From Vannielia litorea (lineage in GTDB: Bacteria > Pseudomonadota > Alphaproteobacteria > Rhodobacterales > Rhodobacteraceae), in contig NZ_JAHVJR010000002.1 in the NCBI RefSeq assembly GCF_019801175.1, positions 496,001 to 560,000 on the forward strand: DNA of 64,000 nt. Direction: 5' to 3'. This document shows, piece after piece, positions 1 through 8,717 of the stretch; within the stretch, counting starts at the first letter, position 1, and each line of letters opens with the position of its first letter. The position numbers were made by a program, and so were the translations under genes. Below the pieces are notes generated by a model. The model was not told the DNA's origin, searched no databases, and saw nothing but the letters and a program-made list of their open reading frames with translations.

Positions 1-1043
1 GGGTTTACCGGTTGCAGGTGGCCGAGGCCTGCGCCGGGCTGCAATACCTGTTTCCGGTGATCAGCTTTGCGGTGCTGCTGGCCGCGATCAGCCGGGAGCC
101 GGTTTGGCGGCGGCTGGCGCTGGTGGCTTTTTCCGTGCCGCTGGCGATCGGGATGAACTCGATCCGCATCGCCATCACCGCGTGGATCGTGAACCGCTCG
201 GGCATCGAGGCAGCGGAGGGCTTTTTGCATGCCTTCGAGGGTTGGGCGATCTTGCTTGCCTCCATCGCCCTGCTGGCGGTGTTCATGCTGCTGCTGCGCT
301 TTGTGAGCGGCGGGGGCGGGGCGCGGCGGTTGTTTGACCTCGACCTGTCGGGCACTGGCGCGCTGGCCACGCGGGCGCTTTCGGCACGGCCGGGGCGCGG
401 CTTCATCGCGGTGGCCGTTGCCGGGGCGGTGGCGAGCCTGCTGGTGTTTACCCTTGGCGGTCCGGGCGGGCCGCCCCCGGCGCGGGCCAGTTTTGACCGC
501 TTCCCCGAACGGCTGGGCGAATGGACCGGCGTGCGCGGCGCGCTCGACCCGAGGGTCGAGCGGGTGATCGCCCCGGATGATTACCTGCATCTCACCTATT
601 TCAGCCCCGTGGGCGCGGTGCCGGTGCAGATCTTCTCTTCGTATTACATCGACCAGACCGGCAGCGCGGCGATCCATTCGCCGGAAATCTGCCTGCCCGC
701 CGATGGCTGGGAGGTGAGCGAGTTCGGCACCCGCCCGCTGGATATGGAAGGCACCGGATACGGCCGCTTTGACGCGATCCGCGCGGTGATCACCAAGGGC
801 ACCGAGCATCAGCTTGTCTACTACTGGTTCGAGCAGCGCGGCAGCCGGATGGTCAACGATGTGGCCGTCAAGTTCGGGGTGCTGGCGGATGGGATCACGA
901 AAGGGCGGCGCGACGGCGGCTTTGTGCGCTTTGTCACGCCGATCGAGGGAGAGGACGCGGGCGCGATGGCGGAGGCGGAGACACGCATCCGGGCGCTCAT
1001 GCGGGAGGCCCTGCCGGAGTTGCAGGGGTTCATCCCGATGTGA
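1..1043 (+). CDS. xrtD: Exosortase (XrtD-like, VPLPA-CTERM type) fused to an EpsI domain, 5' truncated
   Basis: The gene enters from outside the window; the frame is open from nucleotide 3, so the true start is not visible. The first half is a multi-pass membrane segment with the three expected exosortase residues: Cys (codon 30-32, in EACAGL), Arg (165-167, in NSIRIA) and His (228-230, in FLHAFEGW). The usual CSGLR around the cysteine reads CAGLQ. After about 150 residues and a further membrane helix comes an EpsI domain with the hallmark HSPEICLPADGW followed by YYWFEQRG. Exosortases cleave PEP-CTERM-like tails at the inner membrane and transfer the protein to another acceptor, and they often sit in exopolysaccharide loci. 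The fused layout matches the XrtD group known from Rhodobacterales. A protein with a suitable tail is encoded at 9134-9793. Subfamily assignment is from memory of family features. Confidence 0.85.
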   Translation, partial: VYRLQVAEACAGLQYLFPVISFAVLLAAISREPVWRRLALVAFSVPLAIGMNSIRIAITAWIVNRSGIEAAEGFLHAFEGWAILLASIALLAVFMLLLRFVSGGGGARRLFDLDLSGTGALATRALSARPGRGFIAVAVAGAVASLLVFTLGGPGGPPPARASFDRFPERLGEWTGVRGALDPRVERVIAPDDYLHLTYFSPVGAVPVQIFSSYYIDQTGSAAIHSPEICLPADGWEVSEFGTRPLDMEGTGYGRFDAIRAVITKGTEHQLVYYWFEQRGSRMVNDVAVKFGVLADGITKGRRDGGFVRFVTPIEGEDAGAMAEAETRIRALMREALPELQGFIPM

Positions 1044-1123
1044 GGGGCAGGATTACAGGCATTTAACCAAGGATTTACGAGCAGGATTTTTCTTCAACCT
1101 TTTCAGAGAAAGCGAGACAGACC

Positions 1124-2494
1124 ATGACGATACATCCGATCATCCTCGGTGGCGGCCAAGGCACACGGCTCTGGCCGACCTCGCGCAAGACCTTTCCAAA
1201 ACAGTTCGCGCCCTTTCTTGGCGCACGCACGCCCTATCAGGAGATGCTGACCCGGCTTGCGGGAGAGGGCTTTGGCGCGCCCGTGGTGGCGACGACAGAA
1301 GAATTCAGGTTTCTGGCGATGGATCAGGCCCGTGCGGCGGGCGCCTGGGATACCAGCGTGCTGGTGGAGCCGGAGGGCCGGGGCACGGCTGCGGCGGTGC
1401 TGCTTGCGGCGCTGAAGAGCGATGCGGACCCGGATGCGCTGCTGTTCATCACCGGGATCAACCATTTTGCCGGCAGCGCGGCGGTCTTTCGCGAGGCGGT
1501 GCGAGCCGGGGCCGAGGTGGCGCGGACAGGCAGGCTGGTGACCTTCTCCGGCGCGGCGGCAGAAGAGACTGGGTTGAAGACGGTGGCCCGCGTCGGTGGA
1601 CGCGCCATTCGGATCGTCGAGCCGGACGAGGCTGGCGGGCACGGTGGAGATGAGGGCGCCCGGATGGGACTCATTCGCAAGAGTGACCTGATCGCCGCCT
1701 ACAAGGCACATGCGCCTGAGCTGCTGGAGCAGTGCCGCCGGGCGCTGGAGAGCGGAAAGGCGGAGCATGGCTTTTTCCGGTATGGCGGCGAGGCCATTGC
1801 GGAGATGGAGGTGCGCAGCTTTGCTGACACGGTCGTCGACAAGCTGCCCGGCGCCCGGTCTTTGACGCTGGGCGCGGCCTGCTCTGACCTCGGCGGCTGG
1901 GATGCCGTCTGGGAGTTGCTGCCGCGCGATGCGCGCGGCGTGGCGACCTCCGGCGCCGCAACGGCGGTGGATTGCGACGACAGCCTGCTGCGCTGCGATG
2001 AGCCATCGATGCGGGTGCTCGGCGTGGGGCTGAAGAACGTGGTGGCCGTGGCAATGCGCGACGGGGTGCTGGTGGCGGACCGCAGCAAGTTGGCGGAGAT
2101 CCCCGGCGCGCTGGAGCAACTCGCGGCGGAAGACCGGGTGATGGCCGAGGAATACCCGCGCTATCACCGCCCGTGGGGCTGGTACGAGTCGCTGGTGGTG
2201 GGCGAGCGCTTTCAGGTGAAGCGCATCTGTGTGAAGCCGGGCGGCGTGCTCTCGCTCCAGTCGCACGTGCACCGGGCCGAGCATTGGGTCGTTGTCGGCG
2301 GCACCGCTGAGGTGACGGTGGGCGAAGAGGTGAAGATGGTGCCGGAGAACGGCTGCGTCTACATCCCGATCGGCGCTGTCCACCGGATGGCGAACCCGGG
2401 CAAGGTGCCGATGTACCTGATCGAGGTGCAGACCGGCGCCTACCTCGGGGAGGACGACATCAAGCGCTACGAAGACATCTATGACCGCTGTTGA
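1124..2494 (+). CDS. manC: Mannose-1-phosphate guanylyltransferase / mannose-6-phosphate isomerase (type II, AlgA/ManC family)
   Basis: 456 residues. The N-terminus carries the nucleotidyltransferase signature GGGQGTRLWPTSR (residues 8-20) followed by FPKQF. The C-terminal 110 residues are the cupin-type isomerase domain (RPWGWYE, then QSHVHRAEHW with its metal-binding histidines, then PIGAVHRMAN). The enzyme converts mannose-6-phosphate to mannose-1-phosphate-derived GDP-mannose and, in bifunctional members, also fructose-6-phosphate to mannose-6-phosphate. This supplies GDP-mannose, or sugars derived from it, to the polysaccharide. Its last 14 nucleotides overlap the next gene, so the two are probably co-translated. 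It starts 80 nucleotides after the exosortase gene, in the same direction. Confidence 0.93.
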   Translation: MTIHPIILGGGQGTRLWPTSRKTFPKQFAPFLGARTPYQEMLTRLAGEGFGAPVVATTEEFRFLAMDQARAAGAWDTSVLVEPEGRGTAAAVLLAALKSDADPDALLFITGINHFAGSAAVFREAVRAGAEVARTGRLVTFSGAAAEETGLKTVARVGGRAIRIVEPDEAGGHGGDEGARMGLIRKSDLIAAYKAHAPELLEQCRRALESGKAEHGFFRYGGEAIAEMEVRSFADTVVDKLPGARSLTLGAACSDLGGWDAVWELLPRDARGVATSGAATAVDCDDSLLRCDEPSMRVLGVGLKNVVAVAMRDGVLVADRSKLAEIPGALEQLAAEDRVMAEEYPRYHRPWGWYESLVVGERFQVKRICVKPGGVLSLQSHVHRAEHWVVVGGTAEVTVGEEVKMVPENGCVYIPIGAVHRMANPGKVPMYLIEVQTGAYLGEDDIKRYEDIYDRC

Positions 2495-2951
2495 GGCGCC
2501 GCGCAGGACGCGGATCCTCGCCCTTGCCTCCGGCGGGGGGCATTGGCAGCAGTTGATGGAAATGCGGCCCGCTTTCGAGGGCTGCGAGGTAACCTATGCC
2601 ACCACGCTGGCCGGGTTGCCGGAGGAGTTTGGTGCGAGCCCTGCGGTGATCGTGCCGGACTTCAGCCGCAGCGATCTTTGGCGGCTGCCGTTGGTGGGCT
2701 GGCGCATCGGGGGGGCGCTCAGGCGCTGCAGGCCCGATATCGTGATCTCCACCGGGGCGCTACCGGGGGTGACGGCGCTGGCGCTGGGCAAGCTCTTTGG
2801 GGCGCGGACAATCTGGGTCGACTCGGTGGCGAATGCCGAGGAGATGTCTCTCTCCGGCAAGATGGCGCGGCGGGTGGCCGACCTTTGGCTCAGCCAGTGG
2901 CCGCATGTGGCGGAGGAGAGCGGCGCGGGATACTTCGGGGCCGTTCTGTGA
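2481..2951 (+). CDS. Alg14-like subunit of a split glycosyltransferase (membrane/acceptor part)
   Basis: 156 residues, resembling the Alg14/PssD/CpsF type: a glycine-rich ASGGGHWQQL near residue 20, and SRSDLWRLP and PDIVISTGALPG in the middle. In this family the Alg14-like protein binds the lipid acceptor at the membrane and recruits a separate Alg13-like catalytic subunit. Here that partner follows directly with a four-base GTGA overlap. The start overlaps the manC-like gene by 14 nucleotides. The pair should add one sugar to the lipid-linked repeat unit; the donor cannot be read from the sequence. Confidence 0.85.
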   Translation: MTAVEAPRRTRILALASGGGHWQQLMEMRPAFEGCEVTYATTLAGLPEEFGASPAVIVPDFSRSDLWRLPLVGWRIGGALRRCRPDIVISTGALPGVTALALGKLFGARTIWVDSVANAEEMSLSGKMARRVADLWLSQWPHVAEESGAGYFGAVL

Positions 2952-3433
2952 TTTTCCTGACGGTGGGCACGCAGCTTGGCTTTCCGCGATTGGTGGAGGC
3001 GATGGACGCTTGGGCGGCGACCACGAGTGAAGAGGTGATTGCGCAGGTCGGGAGCGGGCGGGTGAATTGCGCCAACCTTGCCCCGCGCGGGATGCTGCCC
3101 CCCGCCGAGTTTGCGGACATCTTCAGACGGGCGCGTGTGGTGGTGGCTCATGCGGGTATTGGCACGATCCTCGCGGCAAAGCGCTTTCGCCGCCCGCTGA
3201 TCATCGTGCCGCGGATGGCGGGGCTGGGCGAGCACCGCAACGATCACCAAGCCGCCACCGCACGGGCGTTGGAAAAAGGCACGGCGGTGCGCGTGTGCTG
3301 GGAGGTGGCGGAGCTGCCCGCCCTTTTGGCGGAAACGGCGCCGGAGGCATTGCCGGAGGGGCCGGGCGCGAGCCATGCCGCGCTGATCGAAGGGCTGAAG
3401 GGCTTTATCGCCGCTGCGCCGCTGCGCCGCTAG
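2948..3433 (+). CDS. Alg13-like catalytic subunit of the split glycosyltransferase
   Basis: 161 residues. The start is the GTG at 2948, inside the upstream gene's stop codon (GTGA overlap). It was chosen because the family begins with the sequence seen here, IFLTVGTQLGFPRL. Longer upstream reading of the same frame is out of phase with the Alg14-like gene and is not real. The nucleotide-sugar-binding half shows VVVAHAGIGTI (the family's SHAGxGTI loop) and PLIIVPRMAGLGEHRNDHQ. In PssE/EpsF-type systems this subunit binds the UDP-sugar and works only with its Alg14-like partner. It ends tail to tail with the outer-membrane gene, the two stops overlapping by four bases. Confidence 0.87.
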   Translation: MIFLTVGTQLGFPRLVEAMDAWAATTSEEVIAQVGSGRVNCANLAPRGMLPPAEFADIFRRARVVVAHAGIGTILAAKRFRRPLIIVPRMAGLGEHRNDHQAATARALEKGTAVRVCWEVAELPALLAETAPEALPEGPGASHAALIEGLKGFIAAAPLRR

Positions 3434-4758
3434 GGCCGCCAGGAGAAGTTGCGCTGCACCCCGAGGTAGATGGTGTTCTCTGACACGGCATCCTGCGTGC
3501 CCGACCGGCTGCGGGCATGGGAGAACCGGGCCGTGAGGTCTGCGCGTTCCGTCAGGCTGCGGGTGAAGCCGAGGCCGAACTCCATCTGCTCGACCGTATC
3601 GGCTGCCGGGTCCAGATAGTCGGTGCGGCGGTAGGTCAGCGAGGTTGTGAGGCCTGAAAGCTCGGTCAGGTTGCGGCGGTAGCCGATGCTCAGGCGGTCA
3701 ACGAGTGCCTCGTCGCCGAAGGTGCTCGCCCGGACATCGCGCTCGGCGAGGGCTTGAAAGCTGCCGCGCTTGCCATCGCGGGTCCATGACAGGGAAAAGA
3801 GGCCATCCACCTCGCCGTCGCTGGCTTGGGAGAGGCCGACAGACCATGCGAGGCGCGCGGTGGGAAACTCGCGGGTCCGCGAGATGTTGGCCTCGTGCCG
3901 CCGCCCGAGCGAGGTGACGGTGCTTGCCAGATCGAAGGTGAGCGCACCGTCGGGGAGGGTGCGCACGAGGGTGGCATCCCACTCGGGGCCGCTCTGGCGG
4001 GTGACCGGGCCGCCCCCGGCGCTGGTTTCGATCTCGGTGTGGCGGAGGTTCAGGCTGGCGGTGAGGCTTTTGTTGATCTGAAACTCTGCGCCCAGCCCGG
4101 CGGCAGTGGTGGTGCGGTCGCGCCCCGCCCCTTCGGACTCGATGTCTTCATAGCTGCCGGTCAGGCTCAGCTCGATCCGGGGATCGACGGCGAAGCGCAG
4201 GGCGAGGTCGGCGTTACGCGTGTCGTAGTCAAACAGCGCGGGAGAGTCGGTCTCGTGGTAAGCCACCTCACGCAGACCGAGGCCGACCGTGCCGCCGAAG
4301 GGCGCCTCGATGCCAAAGGTCAACTCCGCGCCCAGATCGGCGGTCGTGCGATAGCCGGTGTCGGTGATCGGCGCTGTGGGATCGAGCTCTTCGTCGAAGA
4401 CCAGCGTGCTGATCTCGACCTGCCGATAGGCCGCATCAAACGCGAGCGAGGCGTTGGCACCGGTTAGCTTGTAGGCCAGCGCCAGCGTGGGATCTTCGAG
4501 CGTGAGATCATCGTCGGCATCGGGGTATTCGAGCGCGCCGCTGAGGCTGAAAGAGAGGCTCGCGCGGCGGGTGGAGCTGGAGAGCGTGAAGCCCAGCTCG
4601 TTGCGGGCGCGGGTGCCATCTTCATCATGCAGAACACCGAGGCCGACCGTTGCAGTGGCAAGCAGGCCGCCCTCGTCCTGCGCGTGAGACGGCAGGCAAG
4701 ACGCGACGAGCATCGCCGCGGCTGCTACACCGCTGGAGAGCCTCTTGCCGATCGACAT
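3430..4758 (-). CDS. Outer-membrane beta-barrel protein of the polysaccharide locus
   Basis: 442 residues with a signal peptide (MSIGKRLSSGVAAAAMLVASCLPSHA, cut after about residue 26). The rest is a series of alternating amphipathic strands separated by acidic turns, ending in an aromatic C-terminus (QRNFSWRP), as expected for a barrel. No catalytic motif is seen. Similar barrels occur in exopolysaccharide loci with exosortases and are thought to act as outer-membrane pores or secretion partners. It lies downstream of the Wza-like gene with nine bases between them, so the two are probably one transcript and may form the export path. The exact family is uncertain. Confidence 0.75.
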   Translation of the reverse strand: MSIGKRLSSGVAAAAMLVASCLPSHAQDEGGLLATATVGLGVLHDEDGTRARNELGFTLSSSTRRASLSFSLSGALEYPDADDDLTLEDPTLALAYKLTGANASLAFDAAYRQVEISTLVFDEELDPTAPITDTGYRTTADLGAELTFGIEAPFGGTVGLGLREVAYHETDSPALFDYDTRNADLALRFAVDPRIELSLTGSYEDIESEGAGRDRTTTAAGLGAEFQINKSLTASLNLRHTEIETSAGGGPVTRQSGPEWDATLVRTLPDGALTFDLASTVTSLGRRHEANISRTREFPTARLAWSVGLSQASDGEVDGLFSLSWTRDGKRGSFQALAERDVRASTFGDEALVDRLSIGYRRNLTELSGLTTSLTYRRTDYLDPAADTVEQMEFGLGFTRSLTERADLTARFSHARSRSGTQDAVSENTIYLGVQRNFSWRP

Positions 4759-4767
4759 GGGAACATC

Positions 4768-5385
4768 CTACTCGAAAAGCCGGCGCTCGGGCACCAGGAT
4801 CACGTCGCCCTCGGTCAGCACGATGTCGCGGCTCAGGGCCGCGCCGTTGGAGAGCGCCCGATAGTTGATGCGATAGACCTTCTGGGCCCGCGTGGTGGGG
4901 TTGGTGCGCCGGAGTTGCACGCGCTTGGTTGCGCCGAAGGGGGTGATGCCACCGGACTGCGACAGGGCCTGCAGGAAGGTGGTGCCCGGCGGCACGGAGA
5001 TGGGGCCGCTCTTTTCGACCTCGCCCATCAGGTAGACGGTGATCATCGGAGCGGGGGCAGGCGCGCGCGGGACGCGGGGCGTTGGCGGTGCGGGCTGCAC
5101 GCCGACGTAGACGTTGGGCGTGGCGGCGAAGCTGCTGGAGATGGCCTGGGTCACGGCCTCGCGGATCTGGCCGATGTTTCGCCCGGCGGCGGGGATCGTG
5201 CCGGCCATGGGGAAGCTGAAGCGCCCGTCCGGCAGCACGACGACGCTGCGGTTGAGCGTGGGATCTTCGAGCACCTCGATGACCAGCGTATCGCCGGCCC
5301 TGACCCTGTACTCGGACTGCGCCGCGGCCATGGTGGCCACCAGCGTCAGCATCATTGCAATACCGATCCGATAGAAGTTTTTCAT
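4768..5385 (-). CDS. Polysaccharide export protein (Wza/Poly_export family)
   Basis: 205 residues when started at the ATG at 5385, where a clear signal peptide begins (MKNFYRIGIAMMLTLVATMA). An in-frame extension up to 5451 has no such character and was rejected. The mature part starts with the family motif YRVRAGDTLVIEVLEDP and PDGRFSFPMAGTI, followed by a SLBB-like segment (VYLMGEVEKSGPI) and VLTEGDVILVPE at the end. There is no lipobox cysteine, so unlike E. coli Wza it is probably a soluble periplasmic or smaller export component. It is short for Wza (about 380 residues), resembling the short exporters of alphaproteobacterial exopolysaccharide loci. Confidence 0.87.
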   Translation of the reverse strand: MKNFYRIGIAMMLTLVATMAAAQSEYRVRAGDTLVIEVLEDPTLNRSVVVLPDGRFSFPMAGTIPAAGRNIGQIREAVTQAISSSFAATPNVYVGVQPAPPTPRVPRAPAPAPMITVYLMGEVEKSGPISVPPGTTFLQALSQSGGITPFGATKRVQLRRTNPTTRAQKVYRINYRALSNGAALSRDIVLTEGDVILVPERRLFE

Positions 5386-5553
5386 AGCATCAAATACCGC
5401 TGCTTCTGCGCCCGTTGCCCGGAACTTTCCATGAATGGCGCCAGAACGCACGTGGAAGACGCCCGCCTGGACAAAATTTTTCTGAAGGCGCGTGCTTTGG
5501 GCGACAGAGGGGGCAGGCGAAGGGGGGGTGAGGGCGCGCTGTGCGGCGCGCGC

Positions 5554-6240
5554 TCAGACTCCGGTGCAGCGGAATACGACCCCGATCGTTTTGACCAGAA
5601 TGCGCATGTCGACCAAAAAGCTCAATTCACGGTTGTATTTTTCATCGTAAAACACGCGATCCGTGAATTCGGAAGTATGGCGATCTGAAATCTGCCAATA
5701 GCCGGTGAGTCCGGGGCGCAATTTGAAATAGCCGCGCCCGTGATAAAGCGACCGCTGATCTTCCATCATCGGGCGCGGCCCAACTAGGGACATCGACCCG
5801 GTGAGGACGTTGAAGAGCTGCGGCAGCTCGTCGATCGAGCATTTCCGGATCAGCGCGCCGATTTTCGTGATGCGCGGATCATTGGTGAGTTTCTGGTTCA
5901 GCGTCCACTCGCGCTTCGCCTTGGGGTTCTCAGCGAGGTGCTTGCGGAAGAGGGCGCCGGAGTTGACCTTCATGCTGCGCAGCTTCCACATGCGGAAGCG
6001 GCGCCCGCCACGGCCGATGCGCATCTGAGAGTAGAACGGATTGTGACCGTCCATCGCGATGATCGCGGCGCAGATGAGGATGATGGCAAGTGCGGTCGGT
6101 GCGAGAAACAGCACGACGGCGACATCAAAAATACGTTTAAGAACAATGCGATAAATGCCGGGCGCCTTTGCAAGCAGCATGTTGCCGTCAAACACGACGG
6201 CCTCGGCAGCGCAACTCTCTTGCTTGATATGATGCTTCAT
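5554..6240 (-). CDS. Initiating undecaprenyl-phosphate sugar-phosphate transferase (ExoY/WcaJ family)
   Basis: 228 residues. One N-terminal membrane helix (about 37-62) follows the basic IVLKRIFDVAV. The family core is complete: MRIGRGGRRFRMWKLRSM, DPRITKIGALIRK, SIDELPQLFNVLTGSMSLVGPRP (split here by reading order) and KLRPGLTGYWQIS. It transfers a hexose-1-phosphate from a UDP-sugar to undecaprenyl phosphate, making the first lipid-linked sugar of the repeat unit. It is the leftmost gene of a divergent pair; an AT-richer 446-base region separates it from the ATPase gene. The gap of 168 bases to the downstream export gene holds a GC-rich palindromic stretch (5534-5551) but no recognisable gene. 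Confidence 0.93.
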   Translation of the reverse strand: MKHHIKQESCAAEAVVFDGNMLLAKAPGIYRIVLKRIFDVAVVLFLAPTALAIILICAAIIAMDGHNPFYSQMRIGRGGRRFRMWKLRSMKVNSGALFRKHLAENPKAKREWTLNQKLTNDPRITKIGALIRKCSIDELPQLFNVLTGSMSLVGPRPMMEDQRSLYHGRGYFKLRPGLTGYWQISDRHTSEFTDRVFYDEKYNRELSFLVDMRILVKTIGVVFRCTGV

Positions 6241-6686
6241 GACTTCAAATCCCGCAGCTCCCTAGGTGCACATCGGAAATTCCGCGTGCCATAGCCCCCC
6301 CTGGTCAGCCCGTCTCTTAGAAAAATCCCTTGGCGAAAAACAGACAAACACATTCCACTCTCTCCAAATACAAATTCACGCTCGTTTCACGTAAGTCGAA
6401 AAGTATAATCAAAGAATTTCGGGGGGCGGCAGTATCTGCGTTCCCCCAGATACTTGCCAGCTACATACATTTTTCTGCCGCGCAGAAACCCATATGTTGC
6501 CAAACTCCCAGGTGACGAAGGTAGAACAGGCGAAATGGACTTAATTTGCAATGATTCGTTGTGAATACTTTTTCGTGAGCCTAGGCTTCTGGCTGGGGGA
6601 GGGTTGTGCCGCAGGTGCATCTTGTGGGGCCTGAGAGGCCACGCACAAGGGCGCCGGGTGGAAATGACTGGTAATGGAACGATGTT
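6241..6686. promoter_or_regulatory. Divergent intergenic region between the sugar transferase and ATPase genes
   Basis: 446 bases without a convincing gene. It is visibly richer in A and T than its surroundings (mainly 6320-6570), as expected for two back-to-back promoters. A 61-codon open frame at 6330-6515 has no recognisable content and overlaps the palindrome at 6428-6458, so it was not called. No clear -35/-10 pair can be named with confidence. Confidence 0.5.
6428..6458. promoter_or_regulatory. Interrupted palindrome in the divergent promoter region
   Basis: Arms GGCA-GTATCTG and CAGATAC-T-TGCC surround an eight-base centre; eleven pairs form with one bulged T. It lies roughly midway between the two divergent genes and is not followed by a T run on either strand. 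A protein-binding site or a 5' leader structure therefore seems more likely than a terminator. Function is inferred from position only. Confidence 0.4.
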
Positions 6687-7577
6687 TTGACCGCTGAATT
6701 GCTAGAAACCCATTTTGGCTTCTCCGAGAGCCCGTTTTCTCTGCTCCCGGATCCCGACTTTCTGTTCTGGTCGCCGCTGCACAAGCGGGCCTACCAGGTA
6801 TTGGAGTACGGGTTGATGTCGCGGGCGCCCGTGACGGTGCTCACCGGCGAGGTGGGCGCGGGCAAGACCACGCTGCTCCAGAAGCTACTGCGCTCTGTTG
6901 GTGACGATGTGACGGTCGGGTTGATTTCGAATGCGCATGCGAATCAGGGTGCGCTGATGGGGTGGATCGCCCACGCGCTCGACATTGCCCTGCCCCGGTC
7001 CGGGGATCCGATCGAGATCTTCAAGGCGTTTCAGGAGTTCGTCCTGAACGAATACGGAGAGGGCCGCAGGGTGGGCCTCATTATAGATGAGGCCCAGAAC
7101 CTTGGTGCGGAGCAGCTCGAGGAGCTGCGGATGCTCACCAACATGAACTCGGGGAAGGATGGCCTGCTTCAACTCGTACTGGTTGGGCAGCCGGAGTTGC
7201 GGGAGTTGCTGGCGCTGCCCGAGTTGCGTCAGTTCGCGCAGCGCGTTTCGGTCTTCTATCATCTGGAGCCGCTCGATGAAGAAGGGGTAGCCGATTACGT
7301 ACGCCACCGGCTGAAGCACGTGGGCGGGACCGGCGAGGAATTTACCGAGGGCGCCTTGGCTGGCGTGTTCAAGACGAGTGAAGGGGTGCCGCGACTGGTG
7401 AACAAGATGTGCGAGCTGGCACTGGTCTATGCGGCCAGTGACGGTTTGCAGGTGATTGATGAAGGGGTGATTGGGGAGATGCTTGCCGATGGGTTGATGA
7501 TCGAGTCCGCGCTCCCGGCGGAGGCCGGGAGCATCCGGTTTTTTCGCGCGCAGCAGTTCCGCCAAGCCGCAGAGTGA
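6687..7577 (+). CDS. ExeA/GspA-like AAA ATPase of exosortase-linked polysaccharide loci
   Basis: 296 residues. The TTG at 6687 is the first start in this frame; a stop lies 15 bases upstream. The N-terminus THFGFSESPFSLLPDPDFLFWS is typical of the general secretion ATPase family. Walker A GEVGAGKTT is at residues 54-62, Walker B LIIDEAQNL at 131-139, and a sensor-like VLVGQPELRELL follows. This family (PEP-CTERM-associated ATPase) is regularly found beside BY-kinase, Wzz and exosortase genes. Its substrate is unknown; regulation of chain length or export is only a proposal. Unlike ExeA itself there is no C-terminal peptidoglycan-binding domain. It heads a rightward set of genes. Confidence 0.85.
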   Translation: MTAELLETHFGFSESPFSLLPDPDFLFWSPLHKRAYQVLEYGLMSRAPVTVLTGEVGAGKTTLLQKLLRSVGDDVTVGLISNAHANQGALMGWIAHALDIALPRSGDPIEIFKAFQEFVLNEYGEGRRVGLIIDEAQNLGAEQLEELRMLTNMNSGKDGLLQLVLVGQPELRELLALPELRQFAQRVSVFYHLEPLDEEGVADYVRHRLKHVGGTGEEFTEGALAGVFKTSEGVPRLVNKMCELALVYAASDGLQVIDEGVIGEMLADGLMIESALPAEAGSIRFFRAQQFRQAAE

Positions 7578-7659
7578 CGAGAGAGCCGAGACACTGCCGC
7601 AGGCACCACCCGATCCGCCCGCCTCACGGCCCGCGACGGAACCAGAGCCGGAGGAAGCC

Positions 7660-8511
7660 GTGACCAAGCCTGACGCGGCGATCATCATCCCACACTATAA
7701 TGACCAGGAGCGCCTCAACCGGTGCATGGCTGCCCTGCAGCCGCAGATCGATGACGGGATCGATGCGATCGTCGTCGACAACGCCTCTGATACGCCGCCC
7801 GAGGTGATGCCGCCATTTCGGCTGGTGGTGGAGGAAAAGAAAGGTGCCGCGCATGCGCGGAACCGCGGTGTCGAGGAGACGACGGCCAACCGATTCTTCT
7901 TTATCGACAGTGATTGCCTGCCGGATGACGACTGGGTCGAGGTTGCGCGCCGTGTTGCGGCCCGGGCTGACCTTGTGGGTGGCCACGTGTACGTGTTTGA
8001 CGAAACCCCTCCGCCACGCTCGGGCGCGGAGGCGTTTGAGACTGTCTTTGCCTTCGACTTCAAGAGCTACATCGAGAAGCAGGGCTTCTCGGGGTCAGGC
8101 AATCTGGTGACGCATCGTGGCGTCTTTGACAAAATCGGCGGGTTCCGCGCCGGTGTGAGCGAGGATTACGACTGGTCTCACCGCGCAACGGCGGCTGGTT
8201 ACACACTGGTGTACGAATCGGCCCTGCGGGTTGGGCATCCATCCCGACGCGATTGGGCAGCGCTGCGGCGCAAGTGGCACCGGGTCACGCAGGAGGCCTT
8301 CGGGCTGAACGGTCCAGGCCTTGCGGCGCGGGCACGGTGGTTTGGGCGGGCACTGATGATGCCGGTGAGCGTTGTGATACACGCGCCTCGGATCATTCGC
8401 GCCGATTCACTCGCACCCGATGAGCGGAAAGCCGCTCTAGTCACGCTGGCCCGTCAGCGCCTTGTTCGTATGCGCTGGATGGTGCTCCAAGCGCTTGGAT
8501 TCAAAATTTAA
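7660..8511 (+). CDS. Glycosyltransferase family 2
   Basis: 283 residues from GTG at 7660, preceded by GGAGGA. The GT-A fold core is plain: AIIIPHYNDQERL, VVDNASD near residue 47, GAAHARNRGVE, FFIDSDCLPDDDW carrying the DxD-type metal site, and GGFRAGVSEDYDW. It should transfer a sugar from a nucleotide donor to the lipid-linked intermediate; donor and acceptor are not predictable. The reading frame stays open for 53 codons upstream, back into the ATPase gene, but contains no ATG, GTG or TTG. That stretch is proline/glutamate rich close to the start. Confidence 0.88.
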   Translation: MTKPDAAIIIPHYNDQERLNRCMAALQPQIDDGIDAIVVDNASDTPPEVMPPFRLVVEEKKGAAHARNRGVEETTANRFFFIDSDCLPDDDWVEVARRVAARADLVGGHVYVFDETPPPRSGAEAFETVFAFDFKSYIEKQGFSGSGNLVTHRGVFDKIGGFRAGVSEDYDWSHRATAAGYTLVYESALRVGHPSRRDWAALRRKWHRVTQEAFGLNGPGLAARARWFGRALMMPVSVVIHAPRIIRADSLAPDERKAALVTLARQRLVRMRWMVLQALGFKI

Positions 8512-8717
8512 TCCATGATACCGGATATTTCGCTGGACAATACTCGCCTTAAGCGGGAAATCTGAAACTGTCGTGTTGCACGCTAAAATAAACCATTCGT
8601 TAACTTTATCGCGGATAGGTTTAGTGGAACCCGATGGTCTAGATTGTGGTTAATGTCATATCACACTAGGTCAGGAAGATCACTTCGCGGGCAGACTCGG
8701 GGCAAGAAGCGGCGACT

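Noticed and set aside
2543..3433. Longer start for the Alg13-like protein
   Set aside because: The upstream part overlaps the Alg14-like gene in another frame; the family N-terminus IFLTVGTQ begins at GTG 2948.
6330..6515. 61-codon frame in the divergent region
   Set aside because: AT-driven open frame crossing the palindrome with no known features.
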